Shown here: in pieces, positions 48,493 through 57,152 of the stretch
Layout of the letters: each line of letters begins with the position of its first letter
How positions within the stretch are numbered: position 1 is the first letter of the stretch
From: an uncultured Clostridia bacterium
GTDB lineage: Bacteria > Bacillota > Clostridia > TANB77 > CAG-508
Direction of reading: 5' to 3'
Length of the DNA stretch: 64,000 nucleotides
NCBI GenBank assembly: GCA_947589015.1
Contig: CANPZF010000008.1
Span: 1-64,000, forward strand
Program-made: the position numbers and the translations under genes
The notes under the pieces: generated by a model
Databases searched by the model: none
Seen by the model: only the letters and a program-made list of their open reading frames with translations
What the model was told of the DNA's origin: nothing

Positions 48493-48711
48493 ATGGAAAA
48501 AACAAAAGAAAGTAAAACAAAGACAAGTAAAAAAACAGATAAAAATAAAGAAAAACCAACTATAGGAGATATTATTTTTAGAGTATTAATATTATTAGCT
48601 ATTTTCTTTATAGTAGTAATTATGTATGTATTCTATATTAAACAGACTAAGGAAAATAAAGTTCAATATAAAAATTTTAATAATGTACAAATAATTTCTA
48701 ATGTTAAATAG
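48493..48711 (+). CDS. Small single-span membrane protein
   Basis: 72 residues: a lysine/threonine-rich N-terminal part of about 28 residues, one membrane span (IIFRVLILLAIFFIVVIMYVFYI) and a short tail. AAGAAGGA precedes it and metG lies 20 bases upstream, so they are probably transcribed together. No family is recognised. Confidence 0.6.
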   Translation: MEKTKESKTKTSKKTDKNKEKPTIGDIIFRVLILLAIFFIVVIMYVFYIKQTKENKVQYKNFNNVQIISNVK

Positions 48712-48742
48712 TAAAAATTATTGTTGTTATTAGTTAGATTAC

Positions 48743-48841
48743 AAAAAAGTTGATATATTAATATTTATTGGCTGGCTAAATGCACTATATGGTGTTTATA
48801 TTTATCTTTGCTTTTTAAAATATTAATATATCAACTTTTTT
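48743..48841. terminator. Long hairpin between the small membrane protein and the deacetylase gene
   Basis: AAAAAAGTTGATATATTAATATTT pairs with its complement ending in TTTTT, with about 50 bases between. It works as a terminator shape in both directions. Its arms share the ATATATTAATAT core of the 158-base repeats, but the middle differs. Confidence 0.6.
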
Positions 48842-48946
48842 ATTAAAATTTTTTAAAAATATACTACTAAAATAGAGAAAAATGTTATATAATAAAAAAA
48901 TAAAATAATAATATTCATAATATATATAATAGAAGGAATGTTTTAT

Positions 48947-49870
48947 ATGGAGAAATTTTTAAAAAAAACGTATGTGGCACAAAAATCAGAAGAAGAACAG
49001 GTAGATATAAAAATAGTATTAATAATTGTTCCTATAGTGATATTAATTGTAGCTATAATATTTATAATAATAAATATTGTAAGAATTGAAAATGAAAAAA
49101 AAGAACAAGAAATATATGCAAAACAAATAGCAGAGCAGAGAATTAAAGAGGAACAAATAAAAATAGAAAAAGAAAAAGAAGAAGAAAGAAAGAGACAAGA
49201 AAAAATCCCCAAATTAACAGAACAAGGTAGGCAAAATATAGAATCAATATATAGCTCAGATACTAAAAGAGTTTTTTTAACTTTTGATGATGGACCATCA
49301 ACAGTTACACCAACAATATTAGATATATTAAAAGAACAAAACATATTAGCAACATTTTTTGTATTAGGTTCAAGAGTTGAACAAATGCCTGATATGGTAA
49401 AAAGAATATACGAAGAAGGACATTATATAGCCAATCATGGATATTCACATGTATATTCTTCAATATATTCAACTCCAGAAATGGTATTAAATGAATACAA
49501 TCAATGCAATGATGCTGTAAAAAATGCCATAGGTGTTCCAGAATATAATTCACATTTATTTAGATATCCAGGAGGATATGCTGGAGGTCCATATGCCACA
49601 ATAAAAGCTCAAGCAAAGGACATATTAAGTCAAAATGATATTTTATATGTGGATTGGAATGCGTTAACTGGAGATGCAGAAACAACGAAACCAACCATAG
49701 AATTTGAGATGCAAAGGTTGCAAGAAACAGTAGGTAATAAAAATAGTGCAGTAATTTTAATGCATGATGCACAAGCTAAAAAAGTAACAGCAGAAGCATT
49801 GCCACAGATAATTTCATATTTAAAAGAACAAGGATATGAATTTAAAAACTTTTATAGCATAATAAAATAA
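48947..49870 (+). CDS. Polysaccharide deacetylase (NodB/CE4)
   Basis: Removes acetyl groups from peptidoglycan or another glycan outside the cell. The protein is about 307 residues. One membrane anchor (about residues 20-43) is followed by a charged, probably coiled linker of about 45 residues. The NodB domain has FLTFDDGPS, the metal pair HGYSH, RYPGG and LMHDA near the end. ATG 48947 is chosen for its spacing from AGAAGGA. Confidence 0.93.
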   Translation: MEKFLKKTYVAQKSEEEQVDIKIVLIIVPIVILIVAIIFIIINIVRIENEKKEQEIYAKQIAEQRIKEEQIKIEKEKEEERKRQEKIPKLTEQGRQNIESIYSSDTKRVFLTFDDGPSTVTPTILDILKEQNILATFFVLGSRVEQMPDMVKRIYEEGHYIANHGYSHVYSSIYSTPEMVLNEYNQCNDAVKNAIGVPEYNSHLFRYPGGYAGGPYATIKAQAKDILSQNDILYVDWNALTGDAETTKPTIEFEMQRLQETVGNKNSAVILMHDAQAKKVTAEALPQIISYLKEQGYEFKNFYSIIK

Positions 49871-49895
49871 GTAAATTTGGAGGGAGCGAATAATC

Positions 49896-52208
49896 TTGCA
49901 TAAAAGAGTAAAGAAAGATGTAGAAATAGAAGAAAAATTAAAGTATATCGGATTGGATTTAAGAGACATACCAGATAGTTTACAGGAATTTGAACAATTA
50001 CAATTTCGAATACCAAAATTTTATAATGAAAAACAGTATAGGCAATATAGATATGTACCAATTAACAAAATACAAATATTATTATCACCAACAAATAGAT
50101 TGGAAGACTTGCAAGAAAAGTATAAAAAAGCGAGACCATTGGCAGATTATTTAGATAGTGAAAATGAAGAAAACATATTGAGATATACTACTTTTTTAAA
50201 TATGTTAAAACAAGTTGAAATAGAAGAAATAAAAAAAATAGAAGAAGAACAAGAAAACTTAAATAAAAAAATTCCATTTAAAGTTAAATTTGAAGGAAAC
50301 TATTTATGGCAAATATATTATTCTGAAAATGTTGACAAGTACTTTATGCTAGTGCCAATTGAAGATTCAGATTATTCAGCTTTTTTCTATTTATTAAAAA
50401 AGAAAATTGAAGATAATGATGATGAAAAAGTCTTTGTACCAATAAGTAATATGATGTATAGTTCAACGTACCTAAAAAAATCAGAATTCGAAGATATTGA
50501 AAACTATTTATGGTTATTTACAAAAGACTGGCCATTAGTATATGAAGTTTATGACAAACAAGATAAATTAACAATACAAATTATAGGCGAGACAGAAGTA
50601 TATCAAAAAATAAAAAGTCCATACAAATTTAAATTAAATAATAAAGTAGAGGCAAATAGATTTTATAAATTATTAAAAGCATTATTTATTTTACAAACAG
50701 AATTACAACAATATTTTACTTTTAAAACTAATATATCTAAAACTGGTGAGATAGAATTCTATTTAGAAGATGAAATAATAGAGTATGAAACAATTGCAGA
50801 TTTTATTGATGAACAATATGAAAAAGCTATTGAACTGGAGAAAATTGCTGAAGAATTGATAGAAGAGAATACAAAAAAACTACAGAATTTACAACAACAA
50901 GCAGCAGAACAAGAAATAGAATATTTAGCAAAAGAAAAACAAATATCAACATTTTTAGAGTGTAAAAAATCTTTTTTTGGAAGATTTAAATACTATTTTA
51001 AATATAGTAAGAAAAATCAGAAACATAAAGTAAAAGAAGAATCTGAAGAAATAGATGCAGAAGAAAATAGAAAAGAGAATAAACAACGAAAGAAAACGCA
51101 AAGAACTAAGAAAAAAAATTGTACTTTAGAAGAATTAATTGAAATATATAAAGAATATGAGATTATAGAAGGTAGACTGAAAGATTTACTAATGGACATA
51201 AATGCTATAAAATTAAAAAATAAAAATATGAAGAAAAAAATTGAAAATGCAACTATGTTTATAAATGAAATTGATAGTCATAAAAAAAGCATATTTGAAT
51301 TTTGGAAATATAGTAATAAAGATGAAGTTGCGGCTTTAGCTGAAGGAGAAGAAGAAGAGGTTAATATCATAAAAAAAATTACAAAAGTTTTTGATTATGA
51401 CGAAGACTTTGAGAATTTTGGAAAAATGATGGATAAAGTTCAAAGAAGCAATTTAACAAAAGAACAAACAGATAGTATCTATATTACTACTACAAATATT
51501 TTAGATATACTAAATAAAGTGAAAAATAATGAAGCCTTACCAAAAGATATAGAATTAAATTTAAAACAGTTAAAGAAAGAAGCTATAAAAGAAAAAATAA
51601 TGGCAGAAGATGAGGAATTTGATATATTTGGTGGAATAATGAAAGATAATACAAAAGTTTCTCAAATAGATGACAAAAAACATAGAGAATTACCAAAAGA
51701 TAAATTTAGTATACTTGAAATTAACAAAAATACTAAGCAAATAGGCTATAAAATGACATTAGTAAAAGTAATAGAAAACATAAAGGAAGCATTAAAAAAT
51801 ATTGTAGTATCAGAAGATATTCCAGTATATAAAGCTATTGATGAAGAAAAATTAAATGCAAAAAATATAAATATATTTAATATAAATGCAGAAGATGAAA
51901 TAAGAGAGGCATTAAGAGAAGACAAAAGTAGAATTAAATTCTATAAGATAAATTTAAAGAGAGGTACTAATGCAGTAAGTTATACTAATATAATATTTTA
52001 TGATAATCAAAATAAAACTTTGCCTATTGGGCAAAATTTGTCTAGTAAAATATTAGTAGATATTTCCAAATTACCACTAATACTTAAAAAGAAAGAAAGT
52101 TTTAAAATGATAACATTTGAGGACTCAAAAAACGATTTTTCTAAAGCAAAAATAAAAATGATAATGGTCTATGAATATGATATAAAAGAAAATGATAAAA
52201 CTAAATAA
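49896..52208 (+). CDS. Large cytosolic protein of unknown function
   Basis: 770 residues with no membrane span or signal. The first 350 residues alternate strands and helices (FKVKFEGNYLWQIYY, FMLVPIEDSDYSAFFYLL). Long charged coiled-coil stretches follow (about residues 300-480), then a C-terminal domain with KIMVDISKLPLILKKKESF-like text. I do not recognise it. The start is TTG 49896 after GGAGGG. It sits between the deacetylase and the lysozyme genes, which suggests, without proof, a cell-envelope link. Confidence 0.75.
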   Translation: MHKRVKKDVEIEEKLKYIGLDLRDIPDSLQEFEQLQFRIPKFYNEKQYRQYRYVPINKIQILLSPTNRLEDLQEKYKKARPLADYLDSENEENILRYTTFLNMLKQVEIEEIKKIEEEQENLNKKIPFKVKFEGNYLWQIYYSENVDKYFMLVPIEDSDYSAFFYLLKKKIEDNDDEKVFVPISNMMYSSTYLKKSEFEDIENYLWLFTKDWPLVYEVYDKQDKLTIQIIGETEVYQKIKSPYKFKLNNKVEANRFYKLLKALFILQTELQQYFTFKTNISKTGEIEFYLEDEIIEYETIADFIDEQYEKAIELEKIAEELIEENTKKLQNLQQQAAEQEIEYLAKEKQISTFLECKKSFFGRFKYYFKYSKKNQKHKVKEESEEIDAEENRKENKQRKKTQRTKKKNCTLEELIEIYKEYEIIEGRLKDLLMDINAIKLKNKNMKKKIENATMFINEIDSHKKSIFEFWKYSNKDEVAALAEGEEEEVNIIKKITKVFDYDEDFENFGKMMDKVQRSNLTKEQTDSIYITTTNILDILNKVKNNEALPKDIELNLKQLKKEAIKEKIMAEDEEFDIFGGIMKDNTKVSQIDDKKHRELPKDKFSILEINKNTKQIGYKMTLVKVIENIKEALKNIVVSEDIPVYKAIDEEKLNAKNINIFNINAEDEIREALREDKSRIKFYKINLKRGTNAVSYTNIIFYDNQNKTLPIGQNLSSKILVDISKLPLILKKKESFKMITFEDSKNDFSKAKIKMIMVYEYDIKENDKTK

Positions 52209-52214
52209 CAAAAA

Positions 52215-52260
52215 ATCTTCTATCACATATTATATATCAAATTATTATGTGATAGGAGAT
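52215..52260 (+). promoter_or_regulatory. Hairpin enclosing the ribosome binding site of the lysozyme gene
   Basis: ATCTTCTATCACATA pairs with TATGTGATAGGAGAT (one G-T pair), and the pairing covers AGGAG, which is the ribosome binding site of ATG 52265. It may be a translation switch or simply the terminator of the previous gene. Confidence 0.5.
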
Positions 52261-52264
52261 TTCT

Positions 52265-53513
52265 ATGAAGAAAAAAGTGAGATTAACTTTTATCATTACA
52301 ATGTTAAATATACTATTAATTAATATAAATGTATCCCATGCAATAAATGCTAGTTCAGATATAAGATATCAAGGAATTGATGTTAGTGATTGGCAAGGTT
52401 ATATAAATTATGCCGAAGTAAAGGCAGATGGAATAGATGTTGTATACATAAAATCAAGCCAAGGAAATAATATAAAAGATCCGTATTTTGACATTAATTA
52501 TGAAAATGCTAAGAATAATGGATTAAAGGTAGGTTTTTATCATTTTCTTACAGCAACTAATACACAAGAAGCAGAACAGGAAGCAAGATTTTTTTCCAGT
52601 GTAATTTCACGGAAAAGAACCTGATTGTAAATTAGTTATGGATTATGAAGTATTTAATGGCATTGGAATAAATGAAATAAATTATATAGCGCAAACATTT
52701 TTAGATACGGTAAAAAGAATTACTGGAAAAGATATAATTATATATAGCGATTTAAGTAATTCAAGAAATACATTTAGTAGAGAGCTAGCAAACAATTACT
52801 CATTATGGATAGCGTATTATGGAACACAAGAAGAATTAGTAAATCTACAAAGCAATTGGCAAACATGGGAAGGTTGGCAATATACAGATAGAGGTACAGT
52901 TTCTGGAGTAAATGGTTTTGTGGATAGAGACATTTTCACACAAGATATATTGTTAGACGATACATCATCGATACCTATAACAGAAAATACGGACAATGTA
53001 ATAAACACAGAAAGTATAACATATACAGTAAAAGCAGGAGATACATTAAGTGAAATTGCTGCTAGATATGGAACTACAGTTCAAGAAATTGCACAAATTA
53101 ATCAAATAGCAAATGTTAATTTGATATTTCCAGGTGAACAACTAAGAATATTGACGAATTCTACAGTAAATGGTTCAGAAAATAGAGCAACAGGAAGTAT
53201 TACATATACAGTTGTAAGAGGAAATACATTGTCTCAAATAGCAAGAGCGTATGGGGTTACAGTTGAACATATAGTAGAATTAAATAATATAAGTAATCCC
53301 AATTTAATATTTCCTGGACAAAAACTTAGAATAACTGATAGTAATAGTCAGCAATTAAATCCTCTGGGAAATATAGTATATATTGTAAGAAGAGGAGATA
53401 CATTAAGTAGAATTGCTAGATTATATGGAGTTTCAGTAACATATTTAGTAAATCTTAATCAAATAACAAATCCTAATTTGATATTTCCAGGTCAAAGGAT
53501 TAAAATTAGATAA
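52265..53513 (+). CDS. GH25 lysozyme with three LysM repeats, read through a +1 shift at CGG
   Basis: Cleaves the peptidoglycan sugar chain. The signal peptide covers residues 1-26. The GH25 barrel begins [13 protein letters not shown] and is cut by CGG at 52610-52612 in [16 protein letters not shown]; skipping the C restores the catalytic DYE region. The joined protein is about 415 residues and carries three LysM domains ([39 protein letters not shown]), each ending NLIFPG. The ORF track shows it as two ORFs. The ribosome binding site lies in a hairpin. A 158-base repeat starts right at the stop. Confidence 0.9.
52610..52612 (+). other. CGG +1 frameshift site in the lysozyme gene
   Basis: Zero frame TCA CGG AAA AGA ACC TGA stops at once. 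TCA C GGA AAA GAA CCT restores the GH25 sequence. Confidence 0.8.
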
Positions 53514-53668
53514 AATTACACATTAAAAAATTTCAATTTATGAAAATGCTTATATATTAATATATTTTGTCAAAACATATCTGGGGTGTAACAATCTGGG
53601 TCTTGACTGCAAATATTAATATATAAGCATTTTCGCATATTTTAAGTTTGTAACTATTATCCTTTAAC
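53514..53668 (+). repeat. 158-base hairpin repeat, copy C
   Basis: Starts at the lysozyme stop. The inner 110 bases are nearly identical to copy A; the outer ends are more diverged (CCTTTAAC in place of CCTGTAAC). Confidence 0.82.
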
Positions 53669-53696
53669 AAAAAAATACCAAAACTAAAAAAAAAAC

Positions 53697-53725
53697 TAGA
53701 CATTTAAAATTAAATGTGCTAATAT
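53697..53725 (+). promoter_or_regulatory. Promoter of tRNA-Leu
   Basis: TAGACA at 53697-53702 and TAATAT at 53720-53725 with a 17-base spacer, 24 bases before the tRNA gene. Confidence 0.65.
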
Positions 53726-53749
53726 ATAAAAGTAACGTGAATTTATTAT

Positions 53750-53836
53750 GCCGATGTGCTGAAACTGGTAGACGGGCCAGACTCAAAATCTGGTATCAGA
53801 AATGGTGTGTGGGTTCGAGTCCCACCATCGGCACCA
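53750..53836 (+). tRNA. tRNA-Leu, anticodon CAA
   Basis: The acceptor stem GCCGATG/CATCGGC, a long variable arm, the T arm GTGGG-TTCGAGT-CCCAC and an encoded CCA are visible. The anticodon stem CCAGA/TCTGG encloses CTCAAAA, giving CAA, which reads TTG. A TCAATC..GATTG hairpin terminator follows. An accessory region lies downstream. Confidence 0.95.
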
Positions 53837-53876
53837 CCGACAAATCTGTTTGAACTTTATAGGACAGATAGATACA

Positions 53877-53910
53877 AAATCAATCAGTAAGATGGTTGAT
53901 TTTTTTCTTT
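53877..53910 (+). terminator. Terminator of tRNA-Leu
   Basis: AAAATCAA and TTGATTTT around TCAGTAAGATGG, then TTTTCTTTT. It is nearly the same as the terminator at 45136. Confidence 0.75.
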
Positions 53911-54070
53911 TGCAAAAAAATCATCCTAAAATTTATGGATAGTAAATTACCAAAAACAAGATTTGCAATATTATGTAAAATATGCTATAATTATATGTAA
54001 TGAACGGTTGTTAATCTGTTTCATTAGTAGAAAACATCAAAGAACGTGTTAGTACACAGGAGGTAAAATT

Positions 54071-54289
54071 ATGGCAAAGAAAATTTCCAATGGTAATGTT
54101 TATATGGCTACCGCCAAAGAAGTTCCCCAAATTGGGAAAAGATACTACTGCTACAAGCTAAATTCTGTAGATGGTCGGCCAAAATCGGCAGCGTGTTATA
54201 CAAGTGCGGTTAAAGCAATCGAATGTATTGGAAACAATATGTACAAGGTAAATACTTGTAATAGTATATATCTTGTAAATGTTGGCTAA
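54071..54289 (+). CDS. Small cysteine-containing protein, foreign-looking codon use
   Basis: 72 residues, soluble, with five cysteines (YYCYK, AACYT, IEC, NTCN). ATG 54071 has an excellent AGGAGG site. Codons such as ACC GCC, CCC, TCG GCA GCG and an in-frame CGG at 54176 are unlike those of the neighbouring genes, which suggests recent transfer. It is the only place I found CGG inside an apparently whole ORF. No family is recognised. Confidence 0.6.
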   Translation: MAKKISNGNVYMATAKEVPQIGKRYYCYKLNSVDGRPKSAACYTSAVKAIECIGNNMYKVNTCNSIYLVNVG

Positions 54290-54587
54290 GCCTTAATTAA
54301 AAAAAGATATATCTTTTTCTCTTACCTATGGGTGAGAGTTTTCTTTTATTAAAATTATATAAGTAAACCAGAAGATATACAATCAACTAATTTGCAACAT
54401 GTATTACAAAAAGATACAGTAAAAAGAAATACGAGGTATTTAGATACCTTGTATTTTTTATGGAAAAATGTTCAAATTAGTATCAAATTATAAGCCAACT
54501 GGTGACCAGCCAGAAGCAATTGAATATTTATCCAATGGAATAAAAGAAGGTAAGAAATTCCAGACACTTCTAGGAGTTACAGGCTCA

Positions 54588-54590
54588 CGG
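54588..54590 (+). other. CGG +1 site in the partial uvrB copy, Walker A
   Basis: TCA C GGA AAA gives the SGKT of the P-loop; the zero frame does not. Confidence 0.75.
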
Positions 54591-54669
54591 AAAAACATTC
54601 ACTATGGCAAATATCATTCAAAAAGTACAAAAACCAACACTTGTTTTAGCACACAATAAAACACTAGCT

Positions 54670-54672
54670 CGG
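54670..54672 (+). other. Copy-specific CGG +1 site in the partial uvrB copy
   Basis: GCT C GGA CAA here corresponds to GCT GGA CAA in the intact gene at 60147-60155, so the extra C is present in one paralogue only. Confidence 0.75.
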
Positions 54673-54745
54673 ACAATTATATAGTGAGTTCAAAGAGTTC
54701 TTCCCAAAGAATAATGTGGAATACTTTGTATCATATTATGATTAA

Positions 54746-55038
54746 CACCAAGAATGGCTTTATTTAGCCACTTTCAGACCTTTTTAGTCTTATTTAGTTT
54801 AGCAAAAAATGACTAAAAAAGCCTAAAAAAAACCATATAAAACTAAACGAACAAAAAAAGTTTGTGACCGAATTCGTGTAATGAAAAAATAATTAATTTA
54901 TGCAAGAAAAATGGAACATCTAATATATAAAAAATATAAATCTTTATAAGCAATCGGAAAGGAATTTATATAATGAAAAGCAAAGAAATTGATGAAAAGT
55001 CAATTTCTTTTTTTAGACCAAAGGAGATGATGTAAAAT
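54746..55038. other. Gene-free left part of the accessory insertion
   Basis: An A/T-rich stretch with a TTTAGCCACTTTCAGACC-type segment, the 24-base repeat at 54858-54881 and an AATTGATGAAAAGTCAATT hairpin near 54990. I see no ORF. Confidence 0.4.
54858..54881. repeat. 24-base direct repeat, left copy
   Basis: AAGTTTGTGACCGAATTCGT plus GTAA is repeated exactly at 59826-59849, and its halves recur inverted at 59892-59937. The two copies bracket the accessory genes, as attachment or resolution sites would. Confidence 0.7.
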
Positions 55039-55194
55039 GTGAATGAAGAAAATCCAATAGGGTATTATGCAGTTATACCTTCACCAGTTTTATTTAATCA
55101 AAATTTAAAACCAAATGAAAAATTACTATATGCAGTAATAACAGTATTAGCAAACAAGGAAGGTTATTGTTTTGCTTCAAATAATTATATATAA
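55039..55194 (+). pseudogene. Truncated helix-turn-helix plasmid replication-type protein
   Basis: GTG 55039 after AAGGAGATGATG opens 51 codons. The product (YYAVIPSPVLFNQ, LKPNEKLLYAVITVLANKEG) has the N-terminal pattern of plasmid and phage replication-initiator/HTH proteins, then ends abruptly at TAA. It is a fragment of a much longer gene and marks the region as of mobile origin. Confidence 0.65.
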
Positions 55195-55472
55195 AAAGAG
55201 AAGAGAAAAATCCAGAACCTGAAGAAATAGAGTTTTGGAGAATATTAAAAAATGTAGAATTTGATTATACAGAAGAAATAATAAAGATATTTGAAGGAAC
55301 AATAAAACAAATTAATATTTTTTTTGAGTATTATTATACAAGTTTAATAAGAAGTTTAGAAAAAAACTATTCCACATATCAAATTGAAAATTCAACAGGT
55401 GGACTAGATGCTATGTTTCAAAATGTTATGAGAATAGGCTTTGTAGTAACAATAATTCTTTTAACAATTTAG
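55195..55472 (+). pseudogene. C-terminal remnant of an unknown membrane protein
   Basis: An open frame of about 92 codons without a usable start runs in frame after the previous stop to TAG at 55470-55472. It contains a FWRILKNVEFDYTEE segment and ends in a hydrophobic tail (VMRIGFVVTIILLTI). It looks like the end of a gene whose start was deleted. Confidence 0.45.
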
Positions 55473-55767
55473 TATGTTCCAATAATACTAAAACCATAGA
55501 TAAATACCATAACCGAATGATTTGCAATAAATCAAGGAGGGTTATGTAAGATGAAAAAAACAATACAATTATAAATAATGATAATACTGGGAATTTTTTA
55601 AGAGTACAAAAAGATTCTTGGGGTAATACAGGTAGAGGTATTGAGATATGAAAAATTGTGAATTTGTAATTTTAATTTCTATTTAACAATAAATTTTAAA
55701 AATTCATAGATTTTTATAAGAAAAAATGTTATAATATTAATGTAAATCTATTTTGGAGGTAAAGAAT
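55473..55767. other. Gap between remnants and the toxin-antitoxin pair
   Basis: Contains a possible ribosome binding site with a 7-codon ORF at 55551 and scattered A/T-rich sequence; nothing else is supported. Confidence 0.4.
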
Positions 55768-56010
55768 ATGTCTACAGAAAAACAAAAATTGTATAATGAA
55801 ATTGAAACACTACCAGAAGAACTTACAAATCAAGTTATTAATTTTGTTGAATATTTAAAATTATCATATATAGATAAAGAAGCACCAGATAGTATTACTA
55901 TAAAAAGTAAGAAAGATTTAAAAGAAAAATTACAAAAAGGACTTGAAGATATAAAAGAAAATAAAGTATATTCTCTTGATGATGTTTTTAGCAAAATAGA
56001 GAATATATAA
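55768..56010 (+). CDS. Antitoxin of a RelE/ParE-type module
   Basis: 80 residues from ATG 55768, which follows TTTTGGAGG at good spacing (the ORF track adds five residues). The start TEKQKLYNEIETLPEELTNQVINFVEYLKL resembles DUF2281-type antitoxins, and the C-terminal part KLQKGLEDIKENKVYSLDDVFSKI would wrap the toxin. The toxin gene begins 17 bases later. Such proteins usually repress their own promoter. Confidence 0.8.
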   Translation: MSTEKQKLYNEIETLPEELTNQVINFVEYLKLSYIDKEAPDSITIKSKKDLKEKLQKGLEDIKENKVYSLDDVFSKIENI

Positions 56011-56027
56011 AGATGGGAGCATAGGCT

Positions 56028-56351
56028 GTGAAAAAATATATAGTAGAAATGTCAGAAACTGCTGAACGAGACTTAGAAAATATTATTTCATATCTGAGAT
56101 ATGATTTAGCAGGAGATATTATAGCAGATAAATATAAACTTTTATTTAAACAAGAATTAAAGAAATTAGCAGATGTTGCTGGAAGTATGCCTGTTTTAGA
56201 AGAAAAATTAACAGGACATAAAAACATTAGAAAAATTAATGTAAGAAATTATATAATTTTTTACATTATTGATGAGAATGTGGATAAAGTTTTTGTAGTA
56301 AGAATAGGACATGCTTTTATGGATTGGGAAAAATATTTAAAAGATGAATAA
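56028..56351 (+). CDS. RelE/ParE family toxin
   Basis: 107 residues from GTG 56028. The order MSETAERDLENIISYLRYDL, then IRKINVRNYIIFYIID and VFVVRIGHAFMDWEKYL, is that of RelE/ParE toxins, which cleave mRNA on the ribosome or poison gyrase. Arginine and tyrosine residues in the RKINVRNYIIFY strand fit a working fold. It is paired with the antitoxin just upstream; together they may stabilise the accessory region. Confidence 0.88.
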   Translation: MKKYIVEMSETAERDLENIISYLRYDLAGDIIADKYKLLFKQELKKLADVAGSMPVLEEKLTGHKNIRKINVRNYIIFYIIDENVDKVFVVRIGHAFMDWEKYLKDE

Positions 56352-56683
56352 TTAGTTTAACATATCATTTTCAATATGGATATAATAGGAATATTATATC
56401 CATATTTGTAAATAGAACGAGTGGTTCTCTGACTTTACCAGAAGAACCTTTAGAAATAATATTTTATAAAAAATTAATGTATTTCTAATATAGCATATTG
56501 TGTGTATTATAACGGAAAAATTATAGGAGTTGCTGGAACAGATAAAAGAAATTTTGTAAAATAAAAATAATGTACAAACAATAGAAACTTCCACAGAAAA
56601 AAAATATTGCAATGTCAAGAGTTAATCAAGATGTACAAATAGTTTTAGATAAAGATAATACAAAAGAAGGAGAAGAATTATAA
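56352..56683 (+). pseudogene. Degenerate coding remnants
   Basis: About 330 bases without an intact gene. Short open stretches such as CVYYNGKIIGVAGTDKRNF and a piece ending at 56683 that leads into the next gene's AAGAAGGAG site look like decayed coding sequence. Confidence 0.4.
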
Positions 56684-57139
56684 ATGGAAGACAATTATTC
56701 AAAAGCATATAAAGAAGTAATTGAAATATTAAATTTTGTACCACAGGAAAGTGTAGATAAAATACCTCAAACAATGCTAGATACATTTAAAGCAAAGATG
56801 GATAACAACTATGATTTTAAAGTAGATATAAGTAAAAGTTTTGAAGAGCAAAATCTTTTAGATGAAACTAAGGCTATTTTTGCTAACATTTTTAGAGATT
56901 ATTGGGCAACACCTTATCAAAAAGAGAGAATTGAAGCAAAAGAAAAATATGACAGACAAAAAATGGAAGAAGAAAAGAAGGCTAAATATAATCCTGATGA
57001 TATATTTAATAAAAGAAATAAAGTAAATATTGAACAGAAAATAGAAGAAACTGCTACTAATTTACTTATAGAAGTAAAAAAAGAGAAATTTTATGAAAAA
57101 ATCATTAGCTTTTTCAAGAAGATATTTCATATAAATTAA
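56684..57139 (+). CDS. Unknown protein of the accessory region, 151 residues
   Basis: The first half (SKAYKEVIEILNFVPQESVDKIPQTMLDTFKAKMDNNYDFKVD) resembles a helical domain of small clostridial proteins of unknown function. The second half is charged, ending in KKEKFYEKIISFFKKIFHIN. AAGAAGGAGAAG precedes ATG 56684. The large gene begins 13 bases after the stop, so the two probably act together. I cannot give a function. Confidence 0.65.
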   Translation: MEDNYSKAYKEVIEILNFVPQESVDKIPQTMLDTFKAKMDNNYDFKVDISKSFEEQNLLDETKAIFANIFRDYWATPYQKERIEAKEKYDRQKMEEEKKAKYNPDDIFNKRNKVNIEQKIEETATNLLIEVKKEKFYEKIISFFKKIFHIN

Positions 57140-57152
57140 GGAGAATATTTCT

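Larger units (their letters stand above)
54468..54745 (+). pseudogene. uvrB: Partial 5' copy of uvrB
   Basis: Bases 54462-54669 are identical to 59942-60149, the start of the intact uvrB; the next 75 bases are roughly 85-90 percent similar and end in TAA in place of the YYDYYQPE block. It carries the same CGG interruption in the Walker A motif (54588-54590) and a second CGG at 54670-54672 that the intact copy lacks. With both Cs skipped it reads as the first 90 or so residues of UvrB. It has no clear ribosome binding site and appears to be a remnant left by the insertion downstream. Confidence 0.88.
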
